DNA from: Stenocarpella maydis
Lineage: Eukaryota; Ascomycota; Sordariomycetes; Diaporthales; Diaporthaceae
DNA length: 64,000 bases
Reading direction: 5' to 3'
NCBI GenBank assembly: GCA_002270565.1
Contig: NQMI01000030.1
Span: 310,001-374,000 of the forward strand
Of the stretch, positions 42,004-52,706 are shown piece by piece. Position 1 is the first letter of the stretch. The number at the start of each line of letters is the position of its first letter. Made by a program: the position numbers and the translations under genes. Under the pieces are notes generated by a model that saw only the letters and a program-made list of their open reading frames with translations, was not told the DNA's origin and did no database searches.

Positions 42004-45000
42004 TGGCAGGCATGAGAAGGATAAAAGACCGCTTCGTTCTCGGCACATGTGTCGACGAGTGGTGGACATCTCCTCTCTGTTGAACTGTATAATTACTATC
42101 GATACTTGTTTCCCATGGCTCCCACCCTGTGAGCCTCGATATGAGTAAATGATCCGGCCTCCGGGCTGTGGGAGGATATTGCGACTCAAGATAGCATCGC
42201 GGATTGTATGCCACATAGAGTACCAAGAGCCGGTGAGGTTTCTCACAGTCTGGTGGTCAGCAATACGACCAGACGGAGCATGCATGTGTGCAGAATTTTG
42301 ATCAGCAGCATTCTCGCTTCCCTATCGAGGTGGAGGCACCCAGCCGAGCTGAGGTGTCGAGAGGAACCGACATGCCCCTCGGGGCTGAGCTCGAGAATGA
42401 CGTCCCTTGTCCTGGGTGCCAGTGAGAAGAAGCACACTGATGCAGGGACTGCCTCGCTTGACCCTGGTCCGTCTGAACAAGTCGAGCGTCTGACAGGCAC
42501 AAGAGCAATGCGGTGTGTGTGGTTTCACAACCGGGCCAAGCCCGTGCCTGCGGTTCAATTTCAGCCCAAAAGAGTGAGTCAAACGGGGAAAGCAAAAAAA
42601 GAGAACAAGAATAAGAGATGCCAGGGGACAAAACCTCAAGGCAAATTTCGACCGGGATGATTGCCCGACAGGAGGGCGGACCTGTGGGCTAGGGCCGGGG
42701 GGCGGTTGAAGTGGGCGTCGTCCGAAGTGCGGACTGTGACGACGTGATGGAAGGGCGATATATCTCCTGTGATAAGACGACTAGGAACCGACGGTCCGCG
42801 GTGGCTAAAATGCTGAGAGAAGTTGGGATTCCAAGGACGAGTTGGCACACGGTACCATCAGGACCGGCGGCTATTGGCGAGTTCTTGGGTACCGTACAGA
42901 CATTTCGGGCAAGGACAAGAGGGAAGTGCCGTCGAGTCGCGCTGCTGGTGGTTGGTTGTCTCGAGCACGAGGTCATCGTCACCCCTCGTGTGCGCGCGTG
43001 TGTGTAATGACAGGGAGCAAGGCTGACTGGCAAAAGTAACGTCGGAGGACCTGCATGCACTTAGTGTACACTAGCTCCCCAGGCTTGACTGGGGAGGGGG
43101 ATAAGAAAATAAAACATAAAACAGACAAAAAGGGCCTCGCGCATTCGCTTGCCTGTGCCGGATGTGACGTCGAGCAGCAGCATCAGCAACGCAGCTGGCT
43201 GGGAGAGTTCAGAGCTATCCCATGTGCGAGATGCTTATTCTTGTCGCGAGGCCGCGTGCGGTCAGTGCAGGATGACTGTCCCCGAATCAACAGCCTGCCC
43301 TTGGGCCTTGCCCTGATTGCACCTCCGCTGCATTGCCTTGCACCGCGTCAATCTTGGGTAGTAACGAGGAATCAGGTTGGGAGCCTATGTGCCACAGCAT
43401 GCATGTAGGCGGCTGGGCTGCGGGCTGAGCTGACGAGCAGCTAAGATTATGGAGGAGAGGAGGACGAGTAGGAGCAACGTCCAAAAACACCTCGACACCG
43501 CCCATCATTGCCGGATTCGTCTTGACCGGGGCGCCTGTCGGTGAAAAGCTCAGGCACAATCATCCCTGGTTTCAATTTTTTTTTTTTTTCTTTCTCTTGC
43601 TCGCCCTCCCCCTCCCTCCATCTTCCGTGAGGGTCTGTCTGGACACTGGCGACGGTGAGTGGTAGGATGAGACGATATCCGCCCACATTGATAATTAATT
43701 CCATGCAAAACCCACCCGTCGCACCGGGCCACAGAGGACCACATGGCGACAGCTCCATCTGTCGCGTGCGACCAGACAATGTCGCAAGGCTTGTGGTAAT
43801 GTGGGCATGTTACAGCAAGGACGGGGTGCGCAATAGCCAAAGACACCCAAAACGACAAAAATGACAAAAATGTGTCCACTGCATGGGATGCACGACGCAG
43901 ATCCACAGCAAAAGCACAGACATTCCCGACCAGGGTCCCGTAACCGTACCTTGTCCATCCTTCAATGCCGTCTGTTGTGCCGGGTACTCAGGTACCGAGT
44001 ACTGTAATGACCAGCCAGGCAACCCGTCGCGTCCTGTCACCCGCCGGGGCGCTGGGGATAACGATCAGCAGCTCCATGACTTGCAGCCCGTGTTTGCGCC
44101 TGACGATGCCCGACCTTACCGTACCATGCGTACGTACTCTCTCATGTCCCCTGAGTCGGGCCCATGTCTATCACTCATGACACCGGCAGCCTAGCCCGGC
44201 ACCCACCTTGGGCCCTTTTCGACCTTGACCTTCGTTTATTATGGAAGCACCGAGTCAAGCCTCTTATCTCGCGTGTGCGCGGTGCGTGCGTGCGCAACTA
44301 GAAAACCCAATACACGCTTTCACATTTCACACAACCTCAGCTCGGATCACCTTCCGGCCCCGTCTCGGCTGGCCAGACCAAGTCTCGCGCGCGGGCTCGA
44401 CGCTGACGACGCATCTTTGTTTCCCGCGGCAGCGGCACCAGTGGGGGATGAACCCAATGGGCCGAGGCTGAGAGGTCAGATGCCCCCAGGGGTTTGGTCT
44501 AAGGTTCAGTCTCGTTGGCATCCGCGGCCGGTTACAGACTTGGCTTTTGCTCTATTTCATCCCACCCCCCCCCCCGGCCCTTGGCTGGGTGAAAACGACG
44601 CGAGGTCGTTTTCGGGAGTGACGGGTCTGATGCGGCCGCATGAACCATGGTGAAAGGGTGCCGTCTCGGGATGTCTCTCCGGTGGGGGTGGGGGAAGGGG
44701 AGGGGGAGGGGGAGGTTGGGAGACCAGCCCACGATTCTCTGCTGTCGGGTTTGGGTTTGGGTCCGAGTGCGCGGCCAGTAGCTTGACGTGACAGCCTGGA
44801 GGTTGTCTCTGCCTGATGCCCGGTGTCTGGCTGAAGGTGTGGGATTGAGCCGACAAAGGTCTCGAGATTGGCCTTGTCCCAAGCCCTGTCAGAAAAATAT
44901 TCCAGACCGGGGCGCCCCGCTGGTCTTCAACACCACGGCTCCCATCACGACCTGTGGTGCCGCCAGCGGGCCTCACCCCTGCCAGATGTGTCTGTGGCCC

Positions 45001-45330
45001 ACGATGACCCACGATGGCAGCACAGGGCTCGGACGGCGAGGCTGTCTGGGCTGTGGCAGCCGGCTTCTCCGCCGCCCATGACCAGCTTCCGCCCTGAGAA
45101 CCACGCCATCAAAGTCAGGCCTGCTGAGTCCCGCACAACACAACACTGGCATGGCATCCGCCGGTCATCAACAGCGAGCAGAGAGAAGAGGGGCACTTGA
45201 ACCAGCAGTGGTTGAGAGACAAGTCTCGCCGGCCATCCTCCGGCTTGACACGTGCGTGGTTTGACCTGACCAGGTGCTGGCAAATTTTCCTCCACGCACG
45301 GCCTCATGTATACGAACAGGGAAATACATA

Positions 45331-45367
45331 TACACACGCGCACACACGCGCGCACACACGCGCACGC
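45331..45367. repeat. (CA/CG)n alternating purine-pyrimidine tract
   Basis: About 37 bases of alternating CACACG and CGCG units, a sequence able to adopt Z-DNA. Confidence 0.85.
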
Positions 45368-45856
45368 CTCGTCCTCGTCCTCATCCTCGTGTGCCTCGGG
45401 CCCCGCTCCTGCTCCCGATAGCAGCTACTTTAAGTACTTCCCTTTGCTTGGCTGGAAGGAGGGTCCGTCTCAGGTTCACGAGGCTCGGTCTGCCAACGGC
45501 GACAGGATCAAGAATGCGCCAGCGCGAGGGACACGGGTTCAAAACACCGTCCAGGCTATAGTTTTATCCTGCCACAGTCCCAATTTCCGCCCACCCCAGA
45601 AGCGCCATCCTCCCGCCCGCCGAAGCAGCCGGGTGCGACATGTCAAGCAGCATGTGCCCTTGCTCTATGTGCTTTGCCCTTCTTTGTTCTCGCCGGCCGG
45701 CAGCCCTGGTTGGCTCGTTGGGTTGCAATGTAAATCTGCGTCCCACCTTTTCCCAGCGGCGCTATACCCCCCTGCTCCAAATCCCACCGACAATCTCGCA
45801 GAGATCTGCCGCCTGGCTAAAAGGGCCATGGGACCACGCCACACCCCTGCCCTGGC

Positions 45857-45899
45857 TGCCTGTCTGCCTGTCTGCCTGTCTGGCCTGTCAGCCTGTCAG
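45857..45899. repeat. TGCCTGTC octamer repeat
   Basis: Tandem TGCCTGTC units, the later copies imperfect. Confidence 0.8.
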
Positions 45900-46954
45900 G
45901 ACGTGGGCGGGGCCCCTCTGCTGACTTCCCTGCAAGGCGATTCGTGATACTCTGACCCAAACCCCGGTTCTTTTTTTCTTCTTTTTTTTTTTTCCCTCAC
46001 CCCCCTGCTATGCTCATGGTCTTCTAGAAGTTTTCCGCAGCAAGCAAGCAACCTGTCTCGCGCCCCATCTATTACACCGTGTTGTCTGGTGTGGTGTAGG
46101 TCTACTGAAGCAGACCCTCCATGGCTACACTGCATAAGCACATGTCAGGAGAGCTGGCTTCTTCAATCCTGGCCCACCGCACGGCGCATTCATTACCACG
46201 GTACACTGACGGCCCTGCTTCTGTGCTCGTCGCAGGTCAGATGTTGCCGGTGCCTGGCTACCACCGTCTCAGTGGTACCATGTTTCGATTGGAGTCAGTT
46301 TCTGGACTAGATACTAGTACACTGTTGGTTAGCCCGGACTTGTACGAGCAGTCGAGTACATGTGCCCTCTTGGCCGCGCGTATCCGAAGTCGTCGCCGTC
46401 TCTTTCACGTGCATGGGGGGAAGCAAACCCAAGTCCAACGTCGACCACCCAATCCCCTTACTGTCGCCAGCCCCAAATCTATTATGCTTTGGGTCTGTCT
46501 CGAGCCAACTGAAACGCCCGTTCGTCTCCTCTTGCCCGGCCTTCTCCTAGTGCCGCAACGGCGACATAGAGTCGGGGTTAAAGTTAGGCCAGGCCACCCA
46601 CCAGCCTGGCCAGTCTTCCCACGGAGCTCCACTTCCTCCCGCGGCGGAAAGTCTAATAATCAGCATCAGAAGGTTGCCCTGCGTCCGTCCCGCGGGCGCA
46701 GGGCCAGGTCGCACTGCTCAGCTTACTCAGGCCCACCCGAAGGGTGACCATTTGCAGCTACCGATCGCGGTGACACGGCAGACTGCGTCCTGCACCCTCC
46801 CAGGCGGTACGCTATGGTATAATTTCGCCCCCTCAGATGTGTGTCTGGCATCCTGGGGAGTTGTCATTAGGGTTTCCCACAACGCAGCCTAGTGCCGTCA
46901 CCACACACGCATCGATGCGGCATCCGCACGTCTTGTGGCATCTGAAAAAAAAAC

Positions 46955-46994
46955 CCACAACAACCACAACAACCACAACAACAACAACAACAAC
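46955..46994. repeat. (CAA/CCA)n microsatellite
   Basis: CCACAACAA units merge into pure CAA repeats on the plus strand, flanked by A-runs and C-runs. Confidence 0.85.
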
Positions 46995-47120
46995 TAAAAC
47001 CCCCCCAAAAAAAGGTTCGGCAACAGCGGGTGCTTGGGCTTGGGCAAGCAAGGAGCAATCGAAGCGAGTGGGTCAAACAATGCGAGATGCCAGCCCGGGA
47101 TCCATCCCAAAGGTCCAGAG

Positions 47121-47125
<5 letters not shown>

Positions 47126-47159
<34 letters not shown>
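47126..47159. repeat. (TC)17 microsatellite
   Basis: An uninterrupted TC dinucleotide run of 34 bases, the longest perfect dinucleotide array in the window. Confidence 0.95.
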
Positions 47160-47164
<5 letters not shown>

Positions 47165-49054
47165 CACACTCTGTCGTTCTCCCTCTGCCCCCGTCAACGG
47201 CCAATGGTCAGCCTGCAGGCCGCTAATAAGCTTGGGACTTTTATGCATACACAAAGACCGCACCCGTAGTACACTTGCCTCGATGCGACCTACCGGACAT
47301 GACTTAGTCGGGACCATTATCAGCAGCAGCCAGAAGCAGCACCCGACCGAGGGAGCGAGTGGGTGGGACTCCGCACGTCCAACGACAAGAGAGGCTCGAA
47401 TTGGTAACTCGGCACTGGACCAAACTTAGCATTGCGGAGTGTCTTGGACCAGGGGGGGCTGCCGCCGATAGAGAGTGAGGGCCTGTCCCGTCCCATCCCC
47501 ACACACGAGGGAGGCTGTAAACCGGGTGGGGACAGCCTCAACCTACCTTGCCTACCTAGTCCATAACGGATGGTCCAGCCTGGTGCAGGCGAGCATCTCC
47601 GGTTTTTTCCCCTTCTTCCTTGGGCAGGTCTCTTCATCCTCTCGGACCCGCGTTTCTACTTCGACCTGCATGCATTCTCGTCTCTTCCCCCCTCCCCCGT
47701 CCAGGAACCTTGGGTGTGCGTGTGGTTCTCGTGCCCCATCCGATCTGCCACCAGCTACATGAGCATATAAGTCGAGGGGAGGACCGTCTCGCTCGTGCTG
47801 CGCTTGAAGTTGACACGGCCCAATTCAAGGACCAAGCCTATCAGCAGCCGAACTGCATCTGCCCAACATCCGCGGTTGGCAACCCACCCCTGACACATGT
47901 CTCCGTGCGACATCCGACAGGCTCCTTTCTCTCTGCTCCGACTCCGAACTGCTCTGGTGGGTCTTCGGGACCGGGCAGACAGGCGGCCCTGACTTTTCTT
48001 TTTGTTTCTCTCTACATGCGGCAGAGTATTATCCTCGCTTTTCAAAACAACATTTCCTGCCTCGACGTGCCTGGACTGGATCTGGAACACATCCTAGCCT
48101 CGTCAGCCGCGGCCCAAACACGGATACCAGGCGCTCGCTACCTCTCAGCCGTGGTCTTATCTTTTTTTTACCCTTCGTTTTTGCTCTTTCTTTGGTTGCT
48201 TTTCGGCCCCGGCTGCGCATCGACGCGCACTCGACATCGATATTTGACATTGGCCAGGCTATATCAATTTCGGTTCATGGATGCCCAACTGGCCACTCGA
48301 CGACGACTTGCAACACCAAAGACCCCCCTCGTCTGACCTATTATTTTATTTTATTTTTCCTCTCCCCCTCCCCCCCGCCAGGCGGCTTGGGGTATTACCG
48401 TCTGTCGTTGCCCGCCGTGCGCTGCCCGCTGCGCGTGGTTGTTTCGCTGGTCCCCCTGCTGGTGCTGGTGCCGGACACGACAAGACTGGAGGGTTCGTCG
48501 ACTGTTATTAATACCCAAGAACCCACAAGCCATTTGCCTCAGCATCCTCGTGCCCTCCATCGCCTCGCCTTTCCTCCGGTATCGTCTCATTCGTGGCCAC
48601 AACCCCCACTGCCATCCCGCGCTTCCTCCTGCCGGGCTGTACAACTGCCTACCTTTCTTCCCTGACGAAATCGCCCCCACCACCCACTCACCCGCTGTGT
48701 GTGTGCGCGCGCGCGTGCGTGCGCAGATCGGCTGTCCTTCCCGTCGTCACCGAACCGGTCAGCTCATCGTCTCCGATCCTCCAAGGATTTCACATTCACC
48801 AGGGATCATTGGCATCACTCGTCTATCCGGCCAATCCGCCTGTCTAGTCTCTCAGCCCGCCCGCCCGTCCGTCCCGTCTGATAAGCCAGGAATCCATCCA
48901 TCTTTTATCATCCATCGCCCACCTATCTTGTCTACCTGCATGCAATATCCTTCCTCGCCGGACTCGACCGACCACTTCTCCCACCATCCCCCCCCCCCCT
49001 CCCCGCCTTGCTCCCACCCTCTCGGCACAAAACCCAAGGGGGAGGGCGCCCGTG

Positions 49055-49080
49055 CAGCAGCAGCAGCAGCAGCAGCAGCA
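49055..49080. repeat. (CAG)n microsatellite
   Basis: Eight or nine CAG units. Not in a supported coding frame. Confidence 0.9.
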
Positions 49081-50020
49081 CCCATCAGCACGGCATCACA
49101 CCCTGCCAATCAGGTGGCTGCCAGACCCGGGCTACTGCAGCTGCCACACTCTTAGCACGACCGAAGATTGGGTAACTGCGGCGCACAGCCCATATCCTAA
49201 TTTTCCCCAACAATCAGACCCGCGACACTCGACCTCGGCGGGGCTGCAGCTCGGCTGTTGTTGCTTTTGCGACTGGGGTCTGGCCCTGCACTCTATACTC
49301 TGGCAAACTGCACCCTCTTGCCCTGGCTGGTGTACCACAGGAGCCCAGTCGGCCGGCGCCCTGTCCGTCCTTTTTGCCCTCTGGTCCTTGGCCCCTGACG
49401 CCCATCAGGTTTCTCGCCTTCTGGCGACAAGCAAGTCGCACGCGCACGAGCAGGACTTGGGTGCAGACATACACCCATACGTTCATTCACCTTATTCATC
49501 TCCGGGACCGAAGAGCCAGCATCCTCGGCCGGCCAGAACCGAAAGGCGCAGCAGGCTAGCCCTACCCGAGCCCGACGTCGAAGTTGCATCCTCCCCACTC
49601 TGGGCTGGCATCTCTCGCAAGGACCCGAGTTTGGGGGCCCGCAAGGCTTGGTTGGATCCTACGGTACGAGCGGTACGATACAATAGGGTACAGCGCGGCC
49701 CAGCCCAGCACGGTACGGTGCGGTGCGGTGCGGTACACACAGACACGCACTTACACCCCCCGGAGTCCAAGAGACGGGACGTGCCATACGAACATACGAT
49801 CCCAGCTGCACCCCGAGAACCATACATCCATTTGTCGCTGATAAGATAGAGAGGCGGCGTCATGACGTCAATCGTAAGTAACATGCTCGTCTCCTCTTTT
49901 CTTACTCTTTCTTTCTTCTCTCGTCTCGTCTCGTCTCGTCTCGTCCTCCGGATCCAGTTGGTTGCATACCCGTCCGGTTGGTTCCGTGGGCTTGCCAGGC
50001 CCTCTTCAGCCACATGGAAC

Positions 50021-50084
50021 GCAAATGCAAATGCAAATGCAGATGCAAATGCAGATGCAAATGCGAATGCAGACGCGAATGCAA
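50021..50084. repeat. GCAAAT/GCAGAT hexamer array
   Basis: Ten to eleven hexamers alternating GCAAAT, GCAGAT and GCGAAT. The same units recur at 56880-56919. Confidence 0.9.
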
Positions 50085-50570
50085 GGCCCAACCTCGTGTG
50101 CTTCTTCCTCCTCCTCCCCTTCTACTAGGTATTCTGATTCCCAGCACGCTACCCCCCTTTCGTGTAGTATGAGCATGAGCTAGGAGGTTTTATGTAAAGG
50201 CTGTTATACACCTGTTACACACCCTCCCTTCTCCATTACACTTTCGGGCCTTTCAAGGGTGTGGAACGTGCCAGCCAAAACAAAAGTGCCAGATCGGTAT
50301 CAAACAAGCAGGGGGGGGGGGAACAGAATGCAGAAACAGCATCCCAAAACCCCCATCCTGGCGACCAGACAATCCCAAGGTTGGATAGGTCCCGTCTCGA
50401 CAGCCTGTGGCCGGCGTCGTGCTACACACCACTCCCCTTGCACACGCTGCGCATCTGCACGTCTCTGCACCTCTTGCGTCCCCTTGGGATCCGAACGAGG
50501 CGCCGTGGTCCGTCCCCCTTGGGTGTGACCCCCATCCTCCCTACCCTGCTTGGCATCCCACGCTTCTCCC

Positions 50571-50593
50571 GCTGCTGCTGCTGCTGCTGCTGC
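50571..50593. repeat. (CTG)n microsatellite
   Basis: Seven to eight GCT/CTG units on the plus strand. Outside any supported CDS. Confidence 0.9.
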
Positions 50594-51073
50594 TTCGTTT
50601 GGATATAACTGCTTTTTCTTTCCTTTTCCTCGCCCTTCTGCCTGCTACGCACTTGCCCAACACACACCTTGCACTACCCTCTGTTCCTTGACCGCCTCAC
50701 CGTCTCGCCTCGCCTCAACCTCCCGTCACCTGCGCCAACGCCAGCCCGGGCAACCAGCTCACCCCCAAGCCGGCACCACCGCGGAATGCGAAGTGAGACA
50801 CATGGGTTCTGACATACGGAACCTGTCCTATTACCTCACTCCCTCCACGACGCGTGTGCTTCCATCTGACTGGGTCGCCGGGGTCATGGAAATCATCCCG
50901 GAGCCTGCCTGGCATATTCCCGTGCGAGTAATAAGAGGGCCCGCAAACCTTACCGGAGTATCTGCCTGGCCTGTTGCGCCGCCCCCCTCGCCTTGATTAT
51001 CAAGCTGCACACCTCACCACATCCAACTACACTCCCATCATCCTTCCTCTTAGATACCAAACGACAGCCTATG

Positions 51074-51109
51074 CTCTGCTGGCTCTGCTGGCTCTGCTGG
51101 CTCTGCTGT
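51074..51109. repeat. CTCTGCTGG nonamer repeat
   Basis: Four tandem nine-base units about 110 bases before the LST7 start, so probably in its leader. Confidence 0.9.
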
Positions 51110-51191
51110 CCTGCTCGCATTCTCTGCAGTCTTGCTTGACTCGGTCATTCCTTCTGCTTCGTCGTCATCCCTTCTTTCTCCTTGTTCCGGC

Positions 51192-51212
51192 ATGTTTGGC
51201 AGGCAAGGCTAG
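51192..51212 (+). promoter_or_regulatory. Six-codon upstream ORF just before LST7
   Basis: ATG TTT GGC AGG CAA GGC TAG ends nine bases before the LST7 ATG at 51222. With a spacing this short, ribosomes that translate the small ORF would rarely reinitiate at the main start, so LST7 translation would depend on leaky scanning. Confidence 0.5.
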
Positions 51213-51221
51213 ACGACCAAC

Positions 51222-52706
51222 ATGATATTAATATCCGGTGTCCAGTTATGTCTGGCGCACTACTGTGATGTCCACGGCCCCACTCCGCTGATGGTCACCG
51301 AGGGCCTGCCCGTCCCATGCAGCGCATGCTATGACGAGTCGCCCTATTCAGGGTCCGACCGCCCACACTCGAGCGCCAGTACCCCGACCTCCACCATCCA
51401 GTCCGGCGTGGCCATCACAGAAGCCCTTCGCCGCCTCGACCTCGACAGCAAACGCAGTTCCTCCGCATCCGAGCAGGACCCACCCACCAGCCGCTCCGCT
51501 TTGCGCCGCGCCACCCAGATCGCTTCCGCCTCCGCCTCTGCTGTGGATACGCCGCCCGTCAGCCCCCGGTGCACGTCAGATTCCCCACAAATGGGGACAT
51601 CTCATGCACGCCGCGAGTCGAGCTACAGGAGGACGTACGACGAGACGGTCATGCGCCGCGCCGGTCCATGCGACAACTGTGCCCTGACCCTGCCCAAGCG
51701 ACAAGAGAGCAGGTCAAAAGACGGCGACGGAGATGCAGGTCCAACGCTGCGCACTCGCGCACCCTACGCCCGTGTTTATGGCAGCGGCGTGCCTGGTGAC
51801 GCCTCGCCCCCGAATTCCACCTCCACAGTCTCCGATGACGAAGACGTGCCGCCCCGGAGACCTACCCATCGTAGGACAGGGACCGTCACCTCCGTCACCT
51901 CCCGATCGAGCGCGAGCTCCTCCTTGCCGGCCGGCGGACACACGCACTACCTTGACTACACCTCAACCCACGAACCCGTTGTCCCGTCCTCCTTCTCCAT
52001 AGTCCGCGCCTCCTGCATCCGGACCCTCTCGTTCGAGACACTACCGCGGGGCACGGCGATGAACACAGGCAACATACCGGCCGCGTCCCCCTCGACCCCG
52101 GGCTTCGTGACAACCCACAGCCCCGGCGCCGCAGCCTCGGGCGGGCCTATCTTCTTCGGCGACCCAGGCGCGGGCTACACGACGGCCTATATATTCCGGA
52201 TCCCTGACGTGCACGCGCGCGGCCACAAGCGCGTCTACGCCTTCCTGGCCCTGTCGACACACCGCGAGCGCCTGGCCATGAAGACCTTCACCTTCATCTC
52301 CAACGCCTTCCGCGAGCTGGCCGCCTGGATCCAGGACCTGGCCGAGGCAGAGGCAGAGCGCTACGCCAACAACACGAGCGACGCGAGCAGCCCTCTTTCG
52401 GCAGGCGGCATGTACGGCGGCGGCATGGGTGGGTCGGCCCACCACCACAACCTCCATCACCACCAGCAGGGCCAGAACCAGGGCCCCGGCGACGCCGACA
52501 GCGGCAACATCACCGGCAGCGGGTTCCTGTCGGGCGGCATGGGCGGCGGCATGTCGCGCCGCATGGGCGGCGGATACGGCGCCGGCAGCGTGAGCCTCAA
52601 GGCGCGTGGCCTGGCCGAGCTGGTGGGCCTGCCCGACTTCTTCATCGAGCTGCACTCGCGTTTCGTGAGGCTCCTGCTGGAGCTGGGCGTCGTGCTGAGC
52701 TCTTGA
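51222..52706 (+). CDS. LST7: Folliculin-family protein LST7 (N-terminal longin domain)
   Basis: A single exon of 494 residues. In yeast Lst7 pairs with Lst4 as the GTPase-activating complex for the Rag GTPase Gtr2, which carries amino-acid signals to TORC1 at the vacuole; human folliculin is the homologue. Visible features: the folliculin start (LCLAHYCDVHGPTPLMVTEG, cf. human CHFCELHGP); CSAC and CDNC pairs (about residues 29 and 148); a long Ser-rich insert; then the longin core: YTSTHEPVVPSSFSIVRASC, GPIFFGDPGAGYTTAYIFRI, GHKRVYAFLALSTHRERLA and NAFRELAAWIQDLAE. A Gly/Met/His-rich insert (about residues 400-455) precedes a final helix. The C-terminal DENN region of animal folliculin is absent, as in yeast Lst7. 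A small upstream ORF sits just before the start. Confidence 0.9.
   Translation: MILISGVQLCLAHYCDVHGPTPLMVTEGLPVPCSACYDESPYSGSDRPHSSASTPTSTIQSGVAITEALRRLDLDSKRSSSASEQDPPTSRSALRRATQIASASASAVDTPPVSPRCTSDSPQMGTSHARRESSYRRTYDETVMRRAGPCDNCALTLPKRQESRSKDGDGDAGPTLRTRAPYARVYGSGVPGDASPPNSTSTVSDDEDVPPRRPTHRRTGTVTSVTSRSSASSSLPAGGHTHYLDYTSTHEPVVPSSFSIVRASCIRTLSFETLPRGTAMNTGNIPAASPSTPGFVTTHSPGAAASGGPIFFGDPGAGYTTAYIFRIPDVHARGHKRVYAFLALSTHRERLAMKTFTFISNAFRELAAWIQDLAEAEAERYANNTSDASSPLSAGGMYGGGMGGSAHHHNLHHHQQGQNQGPGDADSGNITGSGFLSGGMGGGMSRRMGGGYGAGSVSLKARGLAELVGLPDFFIELHSRFVRLLLELGVVLSS

Larger units (their letters stand above)
42004..51221. other. 9.2-kb GC-rich interval without recognisable gene
   Basis: Many ORFs of 60-270 codons exist in all frames, but none shows a known domain, a consistent exon chain or believable protein composition. 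They are Cys/Pro/Arg/Ser-rich as expected of random GC-rich DNA. The interval is not AT-rich, so it is not a RIP-degraded transposon desert. It is dotted with microsatellites. From about 47.5 kb the plus strand is strongly pyrimidine-rich, which suggests promoter and leader DNA of LST7 or a non-coding transcript. Confidence 0.5.

Noticed and set aside
48192..49849. Overlapping long ORFs (157-265 codons) upstream of LST7
   Set aside because: Composition is Pro/Ser/His/Cys-rich as in translated pyrimidine-rich leader DNA, they run through CAG and C-run repeats, and no domain is visible.
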